Source of the DNA: Cyclina sinensis
Taxonomy: Eukaryota > Mollusca > Bivalvia > Venerida > Veneridae
Direction: 5' to 3'
Length of the DNA stretch: 64,000 nucleotides
Assembly: GCA_012932295.1 (NCBI GenBank)
Contig: JAAONU010000016.1
Coordinates: forward strand, 17,265,530-17,329,529
The notes beneath the pieces are model-generated. The model was given only the letters and a program-made list of their open reading frames with translations. It had not been told where the DNA came from and ran no database searches. Shown one piece after another: positions 36,764-48,455 of the stretch; positions within the stretch are counted from its first letter, which is position 1; each line of letters starts with the position of its first letter. Made by a program: the position numbers and the translations under genes.

Positions 36764-37275
36764 TTTTTTTGTAATATGTCTGTTCTTTGATATTTTCCTC
36801 TTTTGCCTCTGTCAAGGTGGTATTGTGGGGGTATTCACATTCAGTGATAGCTTTAGTTATATTTTATAGCAGTATTTTTACTCCAATCTTTACTTAGAAA
36901 AATACTAAAAAGAATAAACCAATTTTGAAATAGTGCTATTATGGGGAGCATCCATTGGTTCTACTGAATTTCTTGTTAGGGTTATTAGGTCAAAGGTCAA
37001 GGTCACAGTAACCTTGAAAGCAAAACAGTTTCTGTTGAATATCTAGGGAATCCATGGGCCCAGGTTTGTTAGACTTAGTATGTACGTTTGTCATGATCTG
37101 TAGATGACAACTATCATTTTTCATTGGGTCAAAGATCAAGGGTCACAGTGTCCTAATAGCAAAATTGTTTCTGATCATAACTATAAAACGCTTGGTCCCA
37201 GGTCCTCAAAACTTCCTGGCTGCCTTGAGGGGTAAGGCGCTAGGGGGGCATAATTATATGTTTTACAAACATTTT
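36764..37275 (+). repeat. F4 tail, then F2 core and tail
   Basis: An F4 tail, GGGGGTATTCACATTCAGTG followed by ATAGCTTTAG, ends at 36855. F2 core follows with a perfect AGGTCAAAGGTCAAGGTCA at 36987-37005. It ends in an F2 tail GGGGGGCATAATTAT with the hairpin ATGTTTTACAAACAT at 37258-37272. Confidence 0.65.
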
Positions 37276-38120
37276 TTTGTAGAGTCAAAATTGGCCTACC
37301 CATCGCGGGTAGGTCACTTGTTTTAGAAAGAGTTTGTTTAGGAAGTATTTTGAAAATCTTCTTGTCTGAAACTGTATGCCCTAATACTTAGATATTCTTT
37401 ATGTAGCATTGTGTAGTGGATATATGGTGATTCAATATAAGAACTTTAAAAATTTTCAATTCAGAAACTGTAATTTTTCTTCTGATGTTTTGCTTAACAG
37501 CAGACCCTCAGCCAAACGACTCAGGTGAGCAATCATGGGCAATCCTGGTCCTAACATATTGAAAACAAAAATATAATCCTCAATCGATATACAACACATC
37601 TATTTTAAGCTCACCTGAGCATGAAGTGTCAGTTAGGATGGGTGACTATCTTTAATCTGTTGTCCATCATCAGCAATTTCCTTTAAACAATATCTCCTCC
37701 TAACGGACTTATTTTAACCAAACTTCACTGAAATGCTCCACAATTTGTGCTCTATCAAATTCCTTAAAATTAAATGGTTCTATAGAGAACTAAGAATTTT
37801 GAAATCTTTTCAGAAACCACCCACCTGATTTCAAATAATTTCACAGCAATGTTCCTTAGGTTGCCCTTTATCAAATTCCATCAAGCCTTGTTAGTCCCTT
37901 AAAAACATGGCCTACAGAGGGCAGGGCCTGTTTTCACTATATAACTAGATGGAAAATTTTGAAAATTTTCACCCAAGAACCACAAGGTGAGGTTGATTTC
38001 AAAATAATTTTAGAAACAAATTTCCTTTGGTTGCCCTTTATCAAATTTCTTCATTCACTACTGGTCCTTACCAAAGCTGACAAAGGGAAGGGTCTGTTTT
38101 CACTTTATGACTATAGACCG
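37276..38120 (+). repeat. F1 tail and degenerate F1-like repeats
   Basis: A worn F1 tail (CTCAGGTGAGCAATCATGGG) lies at about 37520-37550. A head-like AGCTCACCTGAGCATGAAGT begins at 37618 without a good stem. The following text matches 2160-2600 (ACCAAACTTCA, GGCAGGGCCTG). No gene is present. Confidence 0.55.
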
Positions 38121-38229
38121 TTCCAGAAATTAGTACCTACCTGATTAAGGGACTGCGCAGATTGAAGCAGTTTAATAATGCGGACTATATAAAAAGTCCC
38201 ATTTTTATAGCTGTAATGTGTTTGTGATG

Positions 38230-38637
38230 TTGTATGTCATATATTTCCGTGATCCCTCCGTATTTTAATATTTAGAGAAAACAGTGAAAAAGTTTCCTTT
38301 TCTCTAAGACTTGAATATTTTTTGTCGTAGTTACTTTTGAAAGCACAATTATAATGAATCAACATAATTTACATCTTAAAATTGTTTGTAATTTTGTTTA
38401 AAAAAATCTGGTCAAAAAAGTTACTGAATTTTGATGCCACAGATACATTAGCTTTAACAGTAATTTGAATAAAAAATCACTCCACATATTTGCTGTCTGT
38501 CATTGTCATTACTCAGATGGAACTGACATTGCCAGTACTAACTTCTCCCAGAAGTCTTTTCAAGTTCTGACTTCTCCCAAATCTTGACTTTAAGGGAGAA
38601 GTCACTTCTCCCAAAGTTTTGACCCTAGCAAGAGCCC
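38230..38637 (-). mobile_element. Second copy of the CAGGGCTCT-ended element, truncated
   Basis: Read on the minus strand, the terminus CAGGGCTCTTGCTAGGGTC and GGGAGAAGTGACTTCTCCC match the left end at 29337. Similarity continues through TATTAAAATACGG and CGGAAATATATGACATAC-like text, matching 29800-29845. The other end is missing. Confidence 0.7.
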
Positions 38638-40677
38638 TGTGTAAGGACTCAGGTTCAAAAGCTAAAATTCAAAAGACAAAAACAAAATTCAATCATCAGT
38701 GGGAATCTGAATATAAATGGATAGGAAAGTGTGCTAAGGGCACAGATTATGCCTTTTGAAAGTGGTGCAACCTTTATGCATAAAAAAACAACAAAAAGAC
38801 TTCATTAGTTTTCATTGCTGTTCTTCTTGTCTTTCTTCTTGCGAAAACTCGTCGATAAAAAAATTCCAGTTTTCAGGCTAAAAATCAAGCTGAAAATCCA
38901 GTTTTGAGTTATTGAAGTTATCACATGTATGTTTCACGATACCACTACATGGAAAATATTCTCCTTATTGTCAGAAACCCCTGGCCAAGTTTCAAAGTTA
39001 TTTCACAGAAATATCCCTTTGGTTAACTTTAATCATATATATTTGAGTAATGTTAGTTTAAAGAAATTTCAAACACAAGGATACTGACTTACATTCTTTT
39101 TTTGAAAGTTCAAAATATTGCACAATTTCTTCAGTGGTTCTCAGGAATAAAGGGCCAATATGGTTCTATAAATGCACTGACAAAGACTAAGAAGTTTTCC
39201 ATGTATTATGTTGTAGAACAGATAAAAAGGATAAACAAGATGCAGATGTAATCATAAACTATCAAAACCAGTTACTTAATTCTAGATGAATGAACAATGG
39301 AGTAGGAATGTTTAAAAGTGCATTTTATTTAAAAACAAGGCAGTCTGAAGGACAGCTAAATCCGCTTCTGCAGCGGACATGAATGTGTACTTCTTTACCT
39401 TTAACCAACCATGACCTTGATGTTGTGCCATGCATATTATAAGCACATAGTCTCATGATAGTGATTATTTGTGCCAAGTTATTTAAAATCATCCATAAAG
39501 TCAAAAAGTTATGGAGAACATCTAAAGATCATGTGACACGACTATAGCAACTTTGACTATTCAAAATAATCATAATGTACTGATTAAAATGGTTTGATTG
39601 CGAAATTATGAAAATATTACTTTTGATAAGAAAAAACGTTTTTTTGATGATCGGCTGTTTCCGTTTCGACATTGGTAGTTTCCGCTGCAATTTTTGGCTG
39701 TGACGTAGATTTATCCCTACTGTACTAGGCAGTACAATGTAGTGCAGAATTACACTGCTCATAACACATCCGTTTTTAAATGAAAAAATAACACTAAACT
39801 ACAAGTGCAAGAAACACGATAAAGGCACACTTATAAAAATAACATGCTGTAAATTGTTAATTAAATAAAATAATGTGATTACTTCTCGATTTTTATAAGT
39901 AAATTCAAACTTTGTGCCAGGAGAACGGGTTGTAATTTTACCTTAATAAATATTAATAAATATTCCAATTTCTTCCATGTTGTGGTTCTATATAAAACTA
40001 TCTCCTCCACGTTTTTACATGCTGCGTAACACTTCCTCACTTGATGTTAACGTCATAAACAAATTCTTTTTCATTTAAGTGTAGTAAAATTGAAGTGAAT
40101 TTAGGTGATCTAATGTGTTAACATTTGTTTCACTGGAATGGAAATTCACACTACAGTGTATTTTCACATTGGGATATTGTTTGAAAAATAATAATATGGC
40201 ATGTCCATCAAGTAGAAATTTGTGTCTGCTTATAAATTAATATCCAATGAAATGTCAATGATCTATTAATCATGCCTTATACTGTGGGATTTATGCAAAT
40301 TAACCTGCCCAAATGGGACCCTTGTATATTCTGCATACAATGTAGCTGTCAAAACAAAGCAGTTAACTTTTTTATGACCCAATCAAAGATAAAGTTGAGA
40401 CAACACTCTCGAAAATACACGAATACATACAAGTATCTTGCGTGCAGTTGAACTGTCAACATCGTGAAATTATTTTCACACCTAGCTTTGTGTCTTTTTG
40501 TGCATTATTAAGATTTAAGATTTATTGTAGTGTATTAATTTCCAGTGTGTTATTTCTTAAAGGATTGTTTTGTGGATACTAGTGATTTTATTTTTGGATA
40601 TTGTAACATCAGAGAGGTTTGATTAAAATTAATCTATGTTTTGAAGAGTATTATTTAGTTTCAATCTATTTAAAAAG
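38638..40677. other. AT-rich sequence including an inverted copy of the window start
   Basis: 39339-39468 is the reverse complement of 1-130 with about five differences. The rest is AT-rich with no gene I can recognise. The part just upstream of 40678 may be the 5' leader of the I-like element, but its start is not marked by any sequence I can identify. Confidence 0.5.
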
Positions 40678-42231
40678 ATGGAGGAAATGAACACACCAAA
40701 AAGGAAAAGATGGGAGACATCTTTTAACTCAGATGAATCTCCCGAGATGAAAAGACGGCCTGTAGATGAGGAATCTGATACCTCTACGGAGTTATCAGAT
40801 TCTTTTATAAACTGTCCGCTGATGAAGGACCCTCTCCCTGTTGTATCAACCCCCACAATGGAGGACAGGGAAGGTCCACCGTCCCTATCTTTCCATACCT
40901 CAGAACTAGAAAACAACCAGTCTGGTTCTGAGTCAGGATCCTTAGATGGTAAAGAAACTCAGGGTAGTGATCAGTCCTGGATCACACCAAACAGGTCAAA
41001 ACCTAAGACAAAAAAGGTACAAGGAATGTGGGCCCCTCTCTGGACTTTCATCACCCTTGTTACAGTGGGTGGGAATCCATTCCCCTTCCATAAAGTGGGT
41101 GAAATCTTTGGGGCTTTTGTGAACCAAGTTTGGGGATCTTTTGTAGGACCCAAGCCTATAAAAATAAAAAACAGACTGAAAATCAAAATAAGGAGAGATA
41201 AATTCAATTTGGCTGACCCTTTTTCTTATGACCGATATGATTTTGATGTAAAAGAGGTAAAGCAACTTGCCAAAGGAATAATTGAGATCCCACCAAATAA
41301 ATCTTATGAATCATTCAGATCAGATTTAACTCAAAACAGTAAAGTTAACAAGGTTACTAGAAGCCATGATGTAGGATCTGTAACAGTAACCTTTAATTCT
41401 GAGGAGGCTCCCCTGAATATTTTAGAAAGTCAAATTACACCAGCCATGTTAACGGCAATTAGATGTTTTAAATGTCAGATGTTTGGGCATTCAGGAAACT
41501 CCTGCAGAAATGCCATTAAATGCCCGCACTGTGCAAAACAACATGCACACAATAGTTGCAAACAAATCAATGACAAAAAATGTGCAAATTGCAGTGGTAG
41601 TCACAGTGCAGCATACAAGGGATGCCCAGTTTATCTTTCCTATGTTAGTAAACTAAATAAAACAAATCAAACAAGGAAAGATAGCTATCTCAACAAATGC
41701 AAATCTGAAGGTCAGACTCCTGTTCAAAATTTCGAACCAAAACTCAAACCTGGAAATAAACTTAAAAACAGAATAACTATAGCAGATTTAAACGCTTTAG
41801 CTAGTAAACTTGTTGATAAAAGTGAAAACGAAATTTTCGATATACTGTCAGTTGAACTGAACGAGAATGCTGTCAACTCGAATTGTAAAAAACAGTTGGC
41901 CCAAAACAATGTGGACCCCCCAAAACAACCTGTTAAAACTCAAACAAAACATGAGGATACACAAAATCGAAATACAGTCAAAGTAGACCAAAATAAACAG
42001 TTGGAGCCAAATCGAGCAAGAAACCCCCGCCCAAGACAAACAAGATTAATACACCAATATAGGACTAGGTGGGTCTCACCTCGACCAAATCATCAGTTTA
42101 GGCCTGGCAGAAACATGCCACCAATATTGCCACCATTCTATCCATGGTGGTACCCTGCCAGAGGAAAGACAATCCACTGCATGCTGCCCATGGGACCACC
42201 AGTTCCTGGTTACTACCGCCGCAAATGGTAA
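40678..42231 (+). CDS. ORF1 protein (Gag-like, three zinc knuckles), intact
   Basis: An uninterrupted 517-codon frame begins with ATG at 40678. The first 110 residues are acidic and Ser-rich with a basic start (PKRKRW, MKRRP). A middle part with ESFRSDLTQ and SVTVTFNSEEAP leads to three Cys/His knuckles: CFKCQMFGHSGNSC, CPHCAKQHAHNSC and CANCSGSHSAAYKGC at about residues 263-320. This is the arrangement of jockey and I-type ORF1 proteins, which bind element RNA. The tail (about 440-517) is rich in Pro, Arg and Asn. The frame is intact although the downstream ORF2 is broken. Expression is not shown. Confidence 0.85.
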   Translation: MEEMNTPKRKRWETSFNSDESPEMKRRPVDEESDTSTELSDSFINCPLMKDPLPVVSTPTMEDREGPPSLSFHTSELENNQSGSESGSLDGKETQGSDQSWITPNRSKPKTKKVQGMWAPLWTFITLVTVGGNPFPFHKVGEIFGAFVNQVWGSFVGPKPIKIKNRLKIKIRRDKFNLADPFSYDRYDFDVKEVKQLAKGIIEIPPNKSYESFRSDLTQNSKVNKVTRSHDVGSVTVTFNSEEAPLNILESQITPAMLTAIRCFKCQMFGHSGNSCRNAIKCPHCAKQHAHNSCKQINDKKCANCSGSHSAAYKGCPVYLSYVSKLNKTNQTRKDSYLNKCKSEGQTPVQNFEPKLKPGNKLKNRITIADLNALASKLVDKSENEIFDILSVELNENAVNSNCKKQLAQNNVDPPKQPVKTQTKHEDTQNRNTVKVDQNKQLEPNRARNPRPRQTRLIHQYRTRWVSPRPNHQFRPGRNMPPILPPFYPWWYPARGKTIHCMLPMGPPVPGYYRRKW

Positions 42232-42285
42232 ACCCCACATCCAAAAACTTATAGCATACTGAAACAAATTTAATTGAAAATTATT

Positions 42286-43457
42286 ATGGCGGCGACTAAC
42301 ATAAATACTGATGTTAAATCCAAACTCGCCGTCATGTCATGGAATGCCATAAGCATCAAATTAAATGACTCTCCCAAAGCATATGAACTCCAAAATTTTG
42401 TATCTGTCAAGAAAATATAGATGTGATCTGCATTCAAGAAACAATGTATAGTCCAAAGGATAACCCATTCAAATTGAATGGTTTTCAGGCACCATTAAAC
42501 AAACCCTGGCAAGAAAATAAATATGGTGGGAGACTGTGTATCTATGTGAAAGAGGGATTACACTTTGTTGAAAAACCTACAGTTTCTTACACTGATATTG
42601 AGATATGTGCCATTTCAGTCCATAATAAAACTGAGAAACTGGATATCTATAATGTATACATCCCACGAACAAATTTCAACAATAAGGAGAACTATATTTT
42701 CCAACAATTAAACACAAAATCATTTATTGTTGGAGACTTCAACTTAAAACATGTCTGTTGGAACCCCCCTGGCGACCTACAATGTGACGGCGAGGCAGAT
42801 GCCCTGCTTGACTTTCTTAATGACAATAAATTTAAATTTCTTAATGATGGCCAAATAACTCGAATTGGACATCCAGGAACAAGAGATAGTACACTTGATT
42901 TATCGATTATCTCTGCCCACCTTCATATTGATAGAGAATTTTATGTAATTGACAATACCCTAGGAAGTGATCATCTACCTACTATAACAAAAATAAATTT
43001 TAACAAAAAAGATAATAGCTCATGCTACACAAATTCAAAATGGAATTTCAGGAGGACATCTGTTGAAAATTGGAAAAAATTTAAACATATATGTAGTACA
43101 GAACTAGACTATAAACTAGCGGAAATTGATATTCAGGAGAATTCCGATGTGTTCTATAGAAAAATAACAAGTATTTTAGACAAAACTATGCCAAAGAATA
43201 AGTATAAAAATAAGAAAAATCATCAGAATGTACCATGGTGGAACAAAGAATGTGATAAGGCAATAAGAAAAAGAGAAAATTTGAGGAAAAATTACAAAAG
43301 AGATAGAACTTCCATTAAATATGAACTTTTCAAAAAGGCTTGGTCTGAAGCTGTTAGCATAATAAAACAATCTAAAACAGAATGCTGGCAAACTTTCTGT
43401 TCTAAAATAACGAACAAAACAAAATCTAAAGAACTGTGGGTTTTATCAAAAAGGTAA
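42286..43457 (+). pseudogene. ORF2 endonuclease (EEP) domain, frameshifted
   Basis: An ATG at 42286 opens KLAVMSWNAISIKLN, the start of the endonuclease, and stops at 42418. The next frame takes over at about 42405 with VICIQETM, GGRLCIYVKEG, IVGDFNLKHVCWN, RDSTLDLSIIS and GSDHLP, the catalytic set of the APE-like fold. A single-base loss near 42405 explains the break. A second frameshift near 43440 moves the frame before the RT. The enzyme nicks target DNA for primed reverse transcription. Confidence 0.88.
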
Positions 43458-44978
43458 AAGGCAGGCCACTCCCTTCCAACCCACCTCTTATTGTTGATGG
43501 TAAAACTATCATAGAAACCAAAGAAAAGGCATCTACACTAGTCCAACACTATAATAAGATAAGCAGTGATGAGGGATACTCTAAAAAATTTAATATAGAT
43601 TATAAATCTAAAGTGAATGACACATTTAAGAACAGTTTTGATAGAAGTGAAAATAATCAATTTACAGATTCAGCTTTTAATGATGACTTTAATATGTTTG
43701 AACTTAACAGGGCGTTGACAACATGTAAAAATGGTGCCCCTGGTGAGGACGGCATTCACTATTCTGTTTTAAGAAATCTCCCAGACAGTGCAAAGAATAC
43801 CCTCTTAAATTTATTCAATCAGTCTTGGCGAACTGGAAATACACCAGAATCCTGGAGTGAGGCCGTTATAATACCTCTGCTAAAACAGAACAAGCCAAAG
43901 GAAGAACCAGCCTCATATTGTCCTATATCACTCACGTCTGCATTCATTAAACTTATGCAAAAAATGATAAAACCAAGACTCTGCAACTTTTTAGAGAAGC
44001 ATAACTTAATTTCTAAATATCAATCAGGCTGTAGAGCACATCATTCTTGTGAAGATAATCTAGTGCGTTTAGAATCTGATTGTAGAAGAGCACAACTAAA
44101 TAACAGTTACTTGATAGCAGTCTTTCTAGATTTAACCTCAGCCTTCGATAAACTATGGACAACAGGAGCTACGATTTATCTAAAGAAAATAGGGATCAAG
44201 GGCAAGATGCTAAACTGGTTAGTTGATTTCCTCCAAACTAGAAAAATCAAAGTACGTCTAAATGGAGAGTATTCCGAAACAGTTGAAACAGTAAATGGTT
44301 GTCCCTAAGGAAGTGTTTTGTCACCAATAATTTTTTCTGTAGTCATGAATACACTCAGGGAAACCATTGACAATCATCATAAAAAAGATAGCAATAAATT
44401 TGACAATATACAGCTCTCACAATTTGTGGATGATGGGTCAATTTGGGCCATATCTAAAGATCCAAGATTAGCGGTTAAAAAGGCCCAGAAAGTACTTAAG
44501 TCAATAGAAGAATGGAGTGAAAACTACGGCTTTAAAATCAATCCTGCTAAGACTCAAGTAATCATATTTCATAAACGATACTTCAAACCACCACCTGAAA
44601 GAACTCCTAATTTCCCAAAATTATGCCTAAATGGCAAATTGTTAGAATACAGTGATACAGCTACCTTTTAAGGCATGACTTTTGATAAGTATTTAACTTG
44701 GAAAGAACACATCACGAACATTATAAAAAAATGCGAAAAAGATTTGAATCTCCTGCGGGTCATTTGCGGCAACCAATGGGGAGCTGATAAGAAGTCTCTG
44801 TTTAACATGTATAATGGAATAATTAAGTGTAAAATGAATTATGGGAGCATTGTTTACAACTCTGCCAGTAAAACTATTTTACACAAACTGCAAATAATCC
44901 AAAACAGGGCCCTTAAAATAGAAACAGGGTGCCGTAAAAACACAAGAACCCTCACATTACTGGTAGAATGTGGGGAAG
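43436..44978 (+). pseudogene. ORF2 reverse transcriptase, two nonsense codons
   Basis: One frame carries NGAPGEDGIHYSVLRNLP, ESWSEAVIIPLLKQ, YCPISLTSAFIKLM, IAVFLDLTSAFDKLW, GSVLSPIIFSVVMN, then QFVDDGSIWA with the FVDD catalytic pair intact. TAA codons lie at 44306-44308, where NGCPQG is expected, and at 44669-44671, where ATFLGM is expected; both are one-base changes. The frame ends LLVECGEAP at the TIR element. The usual continuation (VTLKYQRQKEMLKYW) is found after 48455. Confidence 0.92.
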
Positions 44979-45528
44979 CTCCCAAACCAAAATGAAAGCT
45001 TGCAGTAAGCTTGTGACAAGCTTGCTGCAAGCTTGTCGCAAGCTTACATTGACTATTGACGCTTGCTGTAAGCTTGCTGCAAGCTTGCCAGTAGTTTCAT
45101 ACAGAATTCTGCAAGCTTGCAGTTACTGTGCAAGCTTGTACAAGCTTACAAGAATCATTTTTATCGCAAGCTTGTTAGAAAATTTGGACTTAGAAAATTC
45201 TGTGAAAGCAGGGAAAGGAAAAGTAATGAAAAATTTTTTAAGTACAAAACTTGGAAAAGTTTATAAAAATAATTTCACTCAAACTAATTAGCATTTATAT
45301 AATATAATGGGATTCAAATGAAAACATTTATTTCATAGATTTTATCTGCCTGTTTTACGTTCTATGTTTTATATTCATATATAACTTTATCAAAATTTTT
45401 AACACAATTAAACTAAGATAAAGTCAGTATTTTAAATTAATTATTATGCTCCTGCATGAATATGAGAATATATATGATTATTGGTATCATTCATCTATTT
45501 ACATGTATTATATGATTACACAATGACA

Positions 45529-45532
<4 letters not shown>

Positions 45533-45612
<80 letters not shown>
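45533..45612. repeat. (TA)n microsatellite
   Basis: About 40 uninterrupted TA dinucleotides lie inside the TIR element. A shorter (TA) run occurs at 47085-47114. Confidence 0.95.
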
Positions 45613-45616
<4 letters not shown>

Positions 45617-45941
45617 CAAATATGAAAAACAACAACAAATGAATGGTTATTGATATTACATTTATGGAAAAAAAAAATTATGAAAGTTAACTAAATTCAC
45701 ATTTCTTAACAACTAGTGAACATACAAGCAAATATAATGAACATAATTATAATCTAATGGCTAATTGTTTTTGTTTTTTTATTTCAATCGCTCAATGTTA
45801 ATTTGTTTTAAGTTAATTTAAGTTTTAATTCATTTGCACAAGTATATCCCTTCTTAAACATTATTAATTATCTTGTGCAGAAGTTAATGATGGCATGTGA
45901 TTCAAATTTGACATTTCATAAATTGGTCTCCTATGAGTATT

Positions 45942-46328
45942 AATGGGGGACATTAGTGGATTATCTACCCTGAATACTCTCCGATATTACATTGGTCCTT
46001 CCATTTGGATTCCTCTGCTTTTATCGCTATTTTCTCTTTTGGTATGGTGATAATTAAGCCTAATTATTTGCAACAGTGGTAGTCAGATTACACATTAAGT
46101 TAAGCAACATGTTTTTTCACACCATTATCTTTGTTTTTTGATAATCCTAACTTTTTATTTAATATATAAGTGACAATTTTCACAACTAAAAGTCAAGACC
46201 ATCACAATAAGAAACAGGGATAAAGTCAGAGGATTCCAACTGAAAGGACCAATGTCCTATTTGGTCTTCCTTTGATGTTATCTGAGTAAGGGAGATAATT
46301 TGTTATCAGGAATGTCCCTCATTGTAGA
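45942..46328. repeat. Imperfect inverted repeat inside the TIR element
   Basis: The left arm (GGGGACATTAG, then GGTCCTTCCATTTGGATTCC) is inverted in the right arm (CAGAGGATTCCAACTGAAAG, then AATGTCCCTC). Arms are about 115-140 bases with a spacer of about 130. It may be a smaller MITE nested in the larger element. Confidence 0.6.
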
Positions 46329-47083
46329 CTGTTCAACACAAGTGATTGTAACATAGTGTAATTGGTCAGTGATCAGTCAAGTGCAACTTATTACTTTCTC
46401 CCTGGTGTTTTAATAATAACCAGTGTTAAACTCACCTATCTTATATAAAAGAAAGTGTGAGATAAGTGGGTTTTACAACATGTGATCTAATATCCTGAAC
46501 AAATCTGGCATCAGGATCTCCTAGTTCAAACCTCAGATCTTTCGTACAGAAAATTCAAATATTACACAGGAAGATAGTCTATTTGGACCTCAGTGCTTAT
46601 AATTTATAAAGATGCTTAGGAATAGAGTTAAACAAGTGACTAAAGTGTCATTTAGATGAAACAACTTTACAATGTGAACTTTAATAAAAATTAAAATGGG
46701 ACATTAAATGAGTTCTTCAATCAGATGGAAATGGAAATTTACTATTGTTCAATGGAATATAATGGTAAGTTATTTAGACTATTTTGTTACAACAGCCTTT
46801 TCAAATTCACCTTGCAAATGAACACTTTTAATTTTAGTTGTTGTGTTTCTTCATCAATTTTACATGTGCCCTAATTTAATCTTTTTCACTGAGTGTTACT
46901 GGGTGGGAAATTTGAAATCTGCCCTTTTCTTTACATTATGTACCAGTAATTTACATTCCTGGTCATGTTTTTTCATAAAATTTTCATTCTGAGGGCAAAG
47001 GGACCATTGTTTCAGTAAATTATGGGTTTATATTAATAGTACCAAACTACTATCAGAATAAGCATTTTGATTTTACTCAATTG

Positions 47084-47114
<31 letters not shown>

Positions 47115-48455
47115 GAATATTTTTTTCTATTTATATAAAGGTTGAAACAGGAAAAAAAACTTAAAATGCTACAGGTACCATGGACAGTTTCAAATTATAA
47201 TGATGAAGAAGAAGAAGAAAATGAGGTTGATTACAGAAATAAATTGGTGATTAGTTTTGTTATTCAATAAGGTTGAGATAATTGATAAAAATAATGAAAT
47301 AAATAATTACCATTGATTTGAAAAAAACTGTTAGATGAACATAAGTTACTTTCAAAGTTAAAATATATATTTCCATTTAAATAAAATGATTGTATAGAAT
47401 ATAATTTTTGTATATAAGATTTACTTAAATTACAATATTATTTTATCTTAAAGCTTTATACAATACTTAAATGCATGTAAAACTTTCACTAGTTAAAATT
47501 GTCATAATGTTAAAGCAAAAGTTTGATGAAAAGAGACATTATCATCTGATGTAGCAGTCAAAACCAGTAGGAAAGTGAATATTTTCCAAGTGTATTGTTT
47601 AAACAAACAATTGCATTGCTAGATATAATAACATCTGACAGATCTATTATTGGTGAAATTATTTATAGCAGTATTTAACAAAATTAAAAACTAATGCAGC
47701 AAGAACAATTTTAATTATTGTTTATATATGTTTTGTTTTACATACATTTTTATAAATAATTAAACTGGAATTAGATTGCCAAAAAAAAAAAACATTTTAC
47801 TATGCATGTACTTTCAAATAATAACCTTTTTTAATTACATGCTAATAATACCAATCATATGCATATAAAACATGAATAATTAATTATATACAAATATTTT
47901 TTCAGTGTGTACAACAGGCATTAAATAATATGAATAGTTGTGTGCCACAATGAAGCCATTCTGAAAGACTGCATCTGTGAAGGACATGATTTATCATATT
48001 ACAATATGGATACTTATTTGGAAAAAAACAAAAACAGTTATCTTAAATAAATAATGTTTTGTTTTATATTTTCTCAACTTGGTAGACATTTATTATTTTT
48101 TGTATTTGTGTTATAGAATAATGTTTGTTAAGATGACTTTTAAATCTAGAAATAAGAGAAAATGAATAAAATAATTCTATTATGAAATAGTTTATTAATA
48201 TTATACCTTATCACATGACACAAAATTGCCACAAGCTTGCAATTAGCTTGTCGCAAGTTGCAACTAGCTTGTCACAAGCTTGCAACTAGCTTGTCACAAG
48301 CTTGTGATGCCTTTCAAATCTAAAGCAGGCATTTCTGAAATCATGCTGCAAGCTTACCGCAAGCTTGCCGCAAGGTTCCAAAAACTAGCTAGTTGCAAGC
48401 TTGCTAAACATGCTTGCAGCAAGCTTGTGACAAGCTTGCGATTTTGGTTTGGGAG

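Larger units (their letters stand above)
44979..48455. mobile_element. 3.5-kb TIR element with AAGCTT-rich ends, no transposase
   Basis: The ends are CTCCCAAACCAAAAT and its exact inverse ATTTTGGTTTGGGAG. Both ends then carry clusters of AAGCTTG-type repeats: 11 AAGCTT in 44996-45172 and 8 in 48230-48437. At the left the first five are 11 bases apart. The interior (45180-48220) is very AT-rich with no coding region. The host ORF2 reads ECGEAP before it and VTLKYQ after it, so the insertion is recent relative to the host element. No clear target-site duplication is visible. The superfamily is unknown. Confidence 0.85.

Noticed and set aside
40629..42267. Antisense open frames over ORF1
   Set aside because: They are shadows of the intact ORF1 frame, which has clear zinc knuckles.
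45533..45612. (TA)n run as a promoter or origin
   Set aside because: A plain microsatellite inside a transposon, with no supporting elements.
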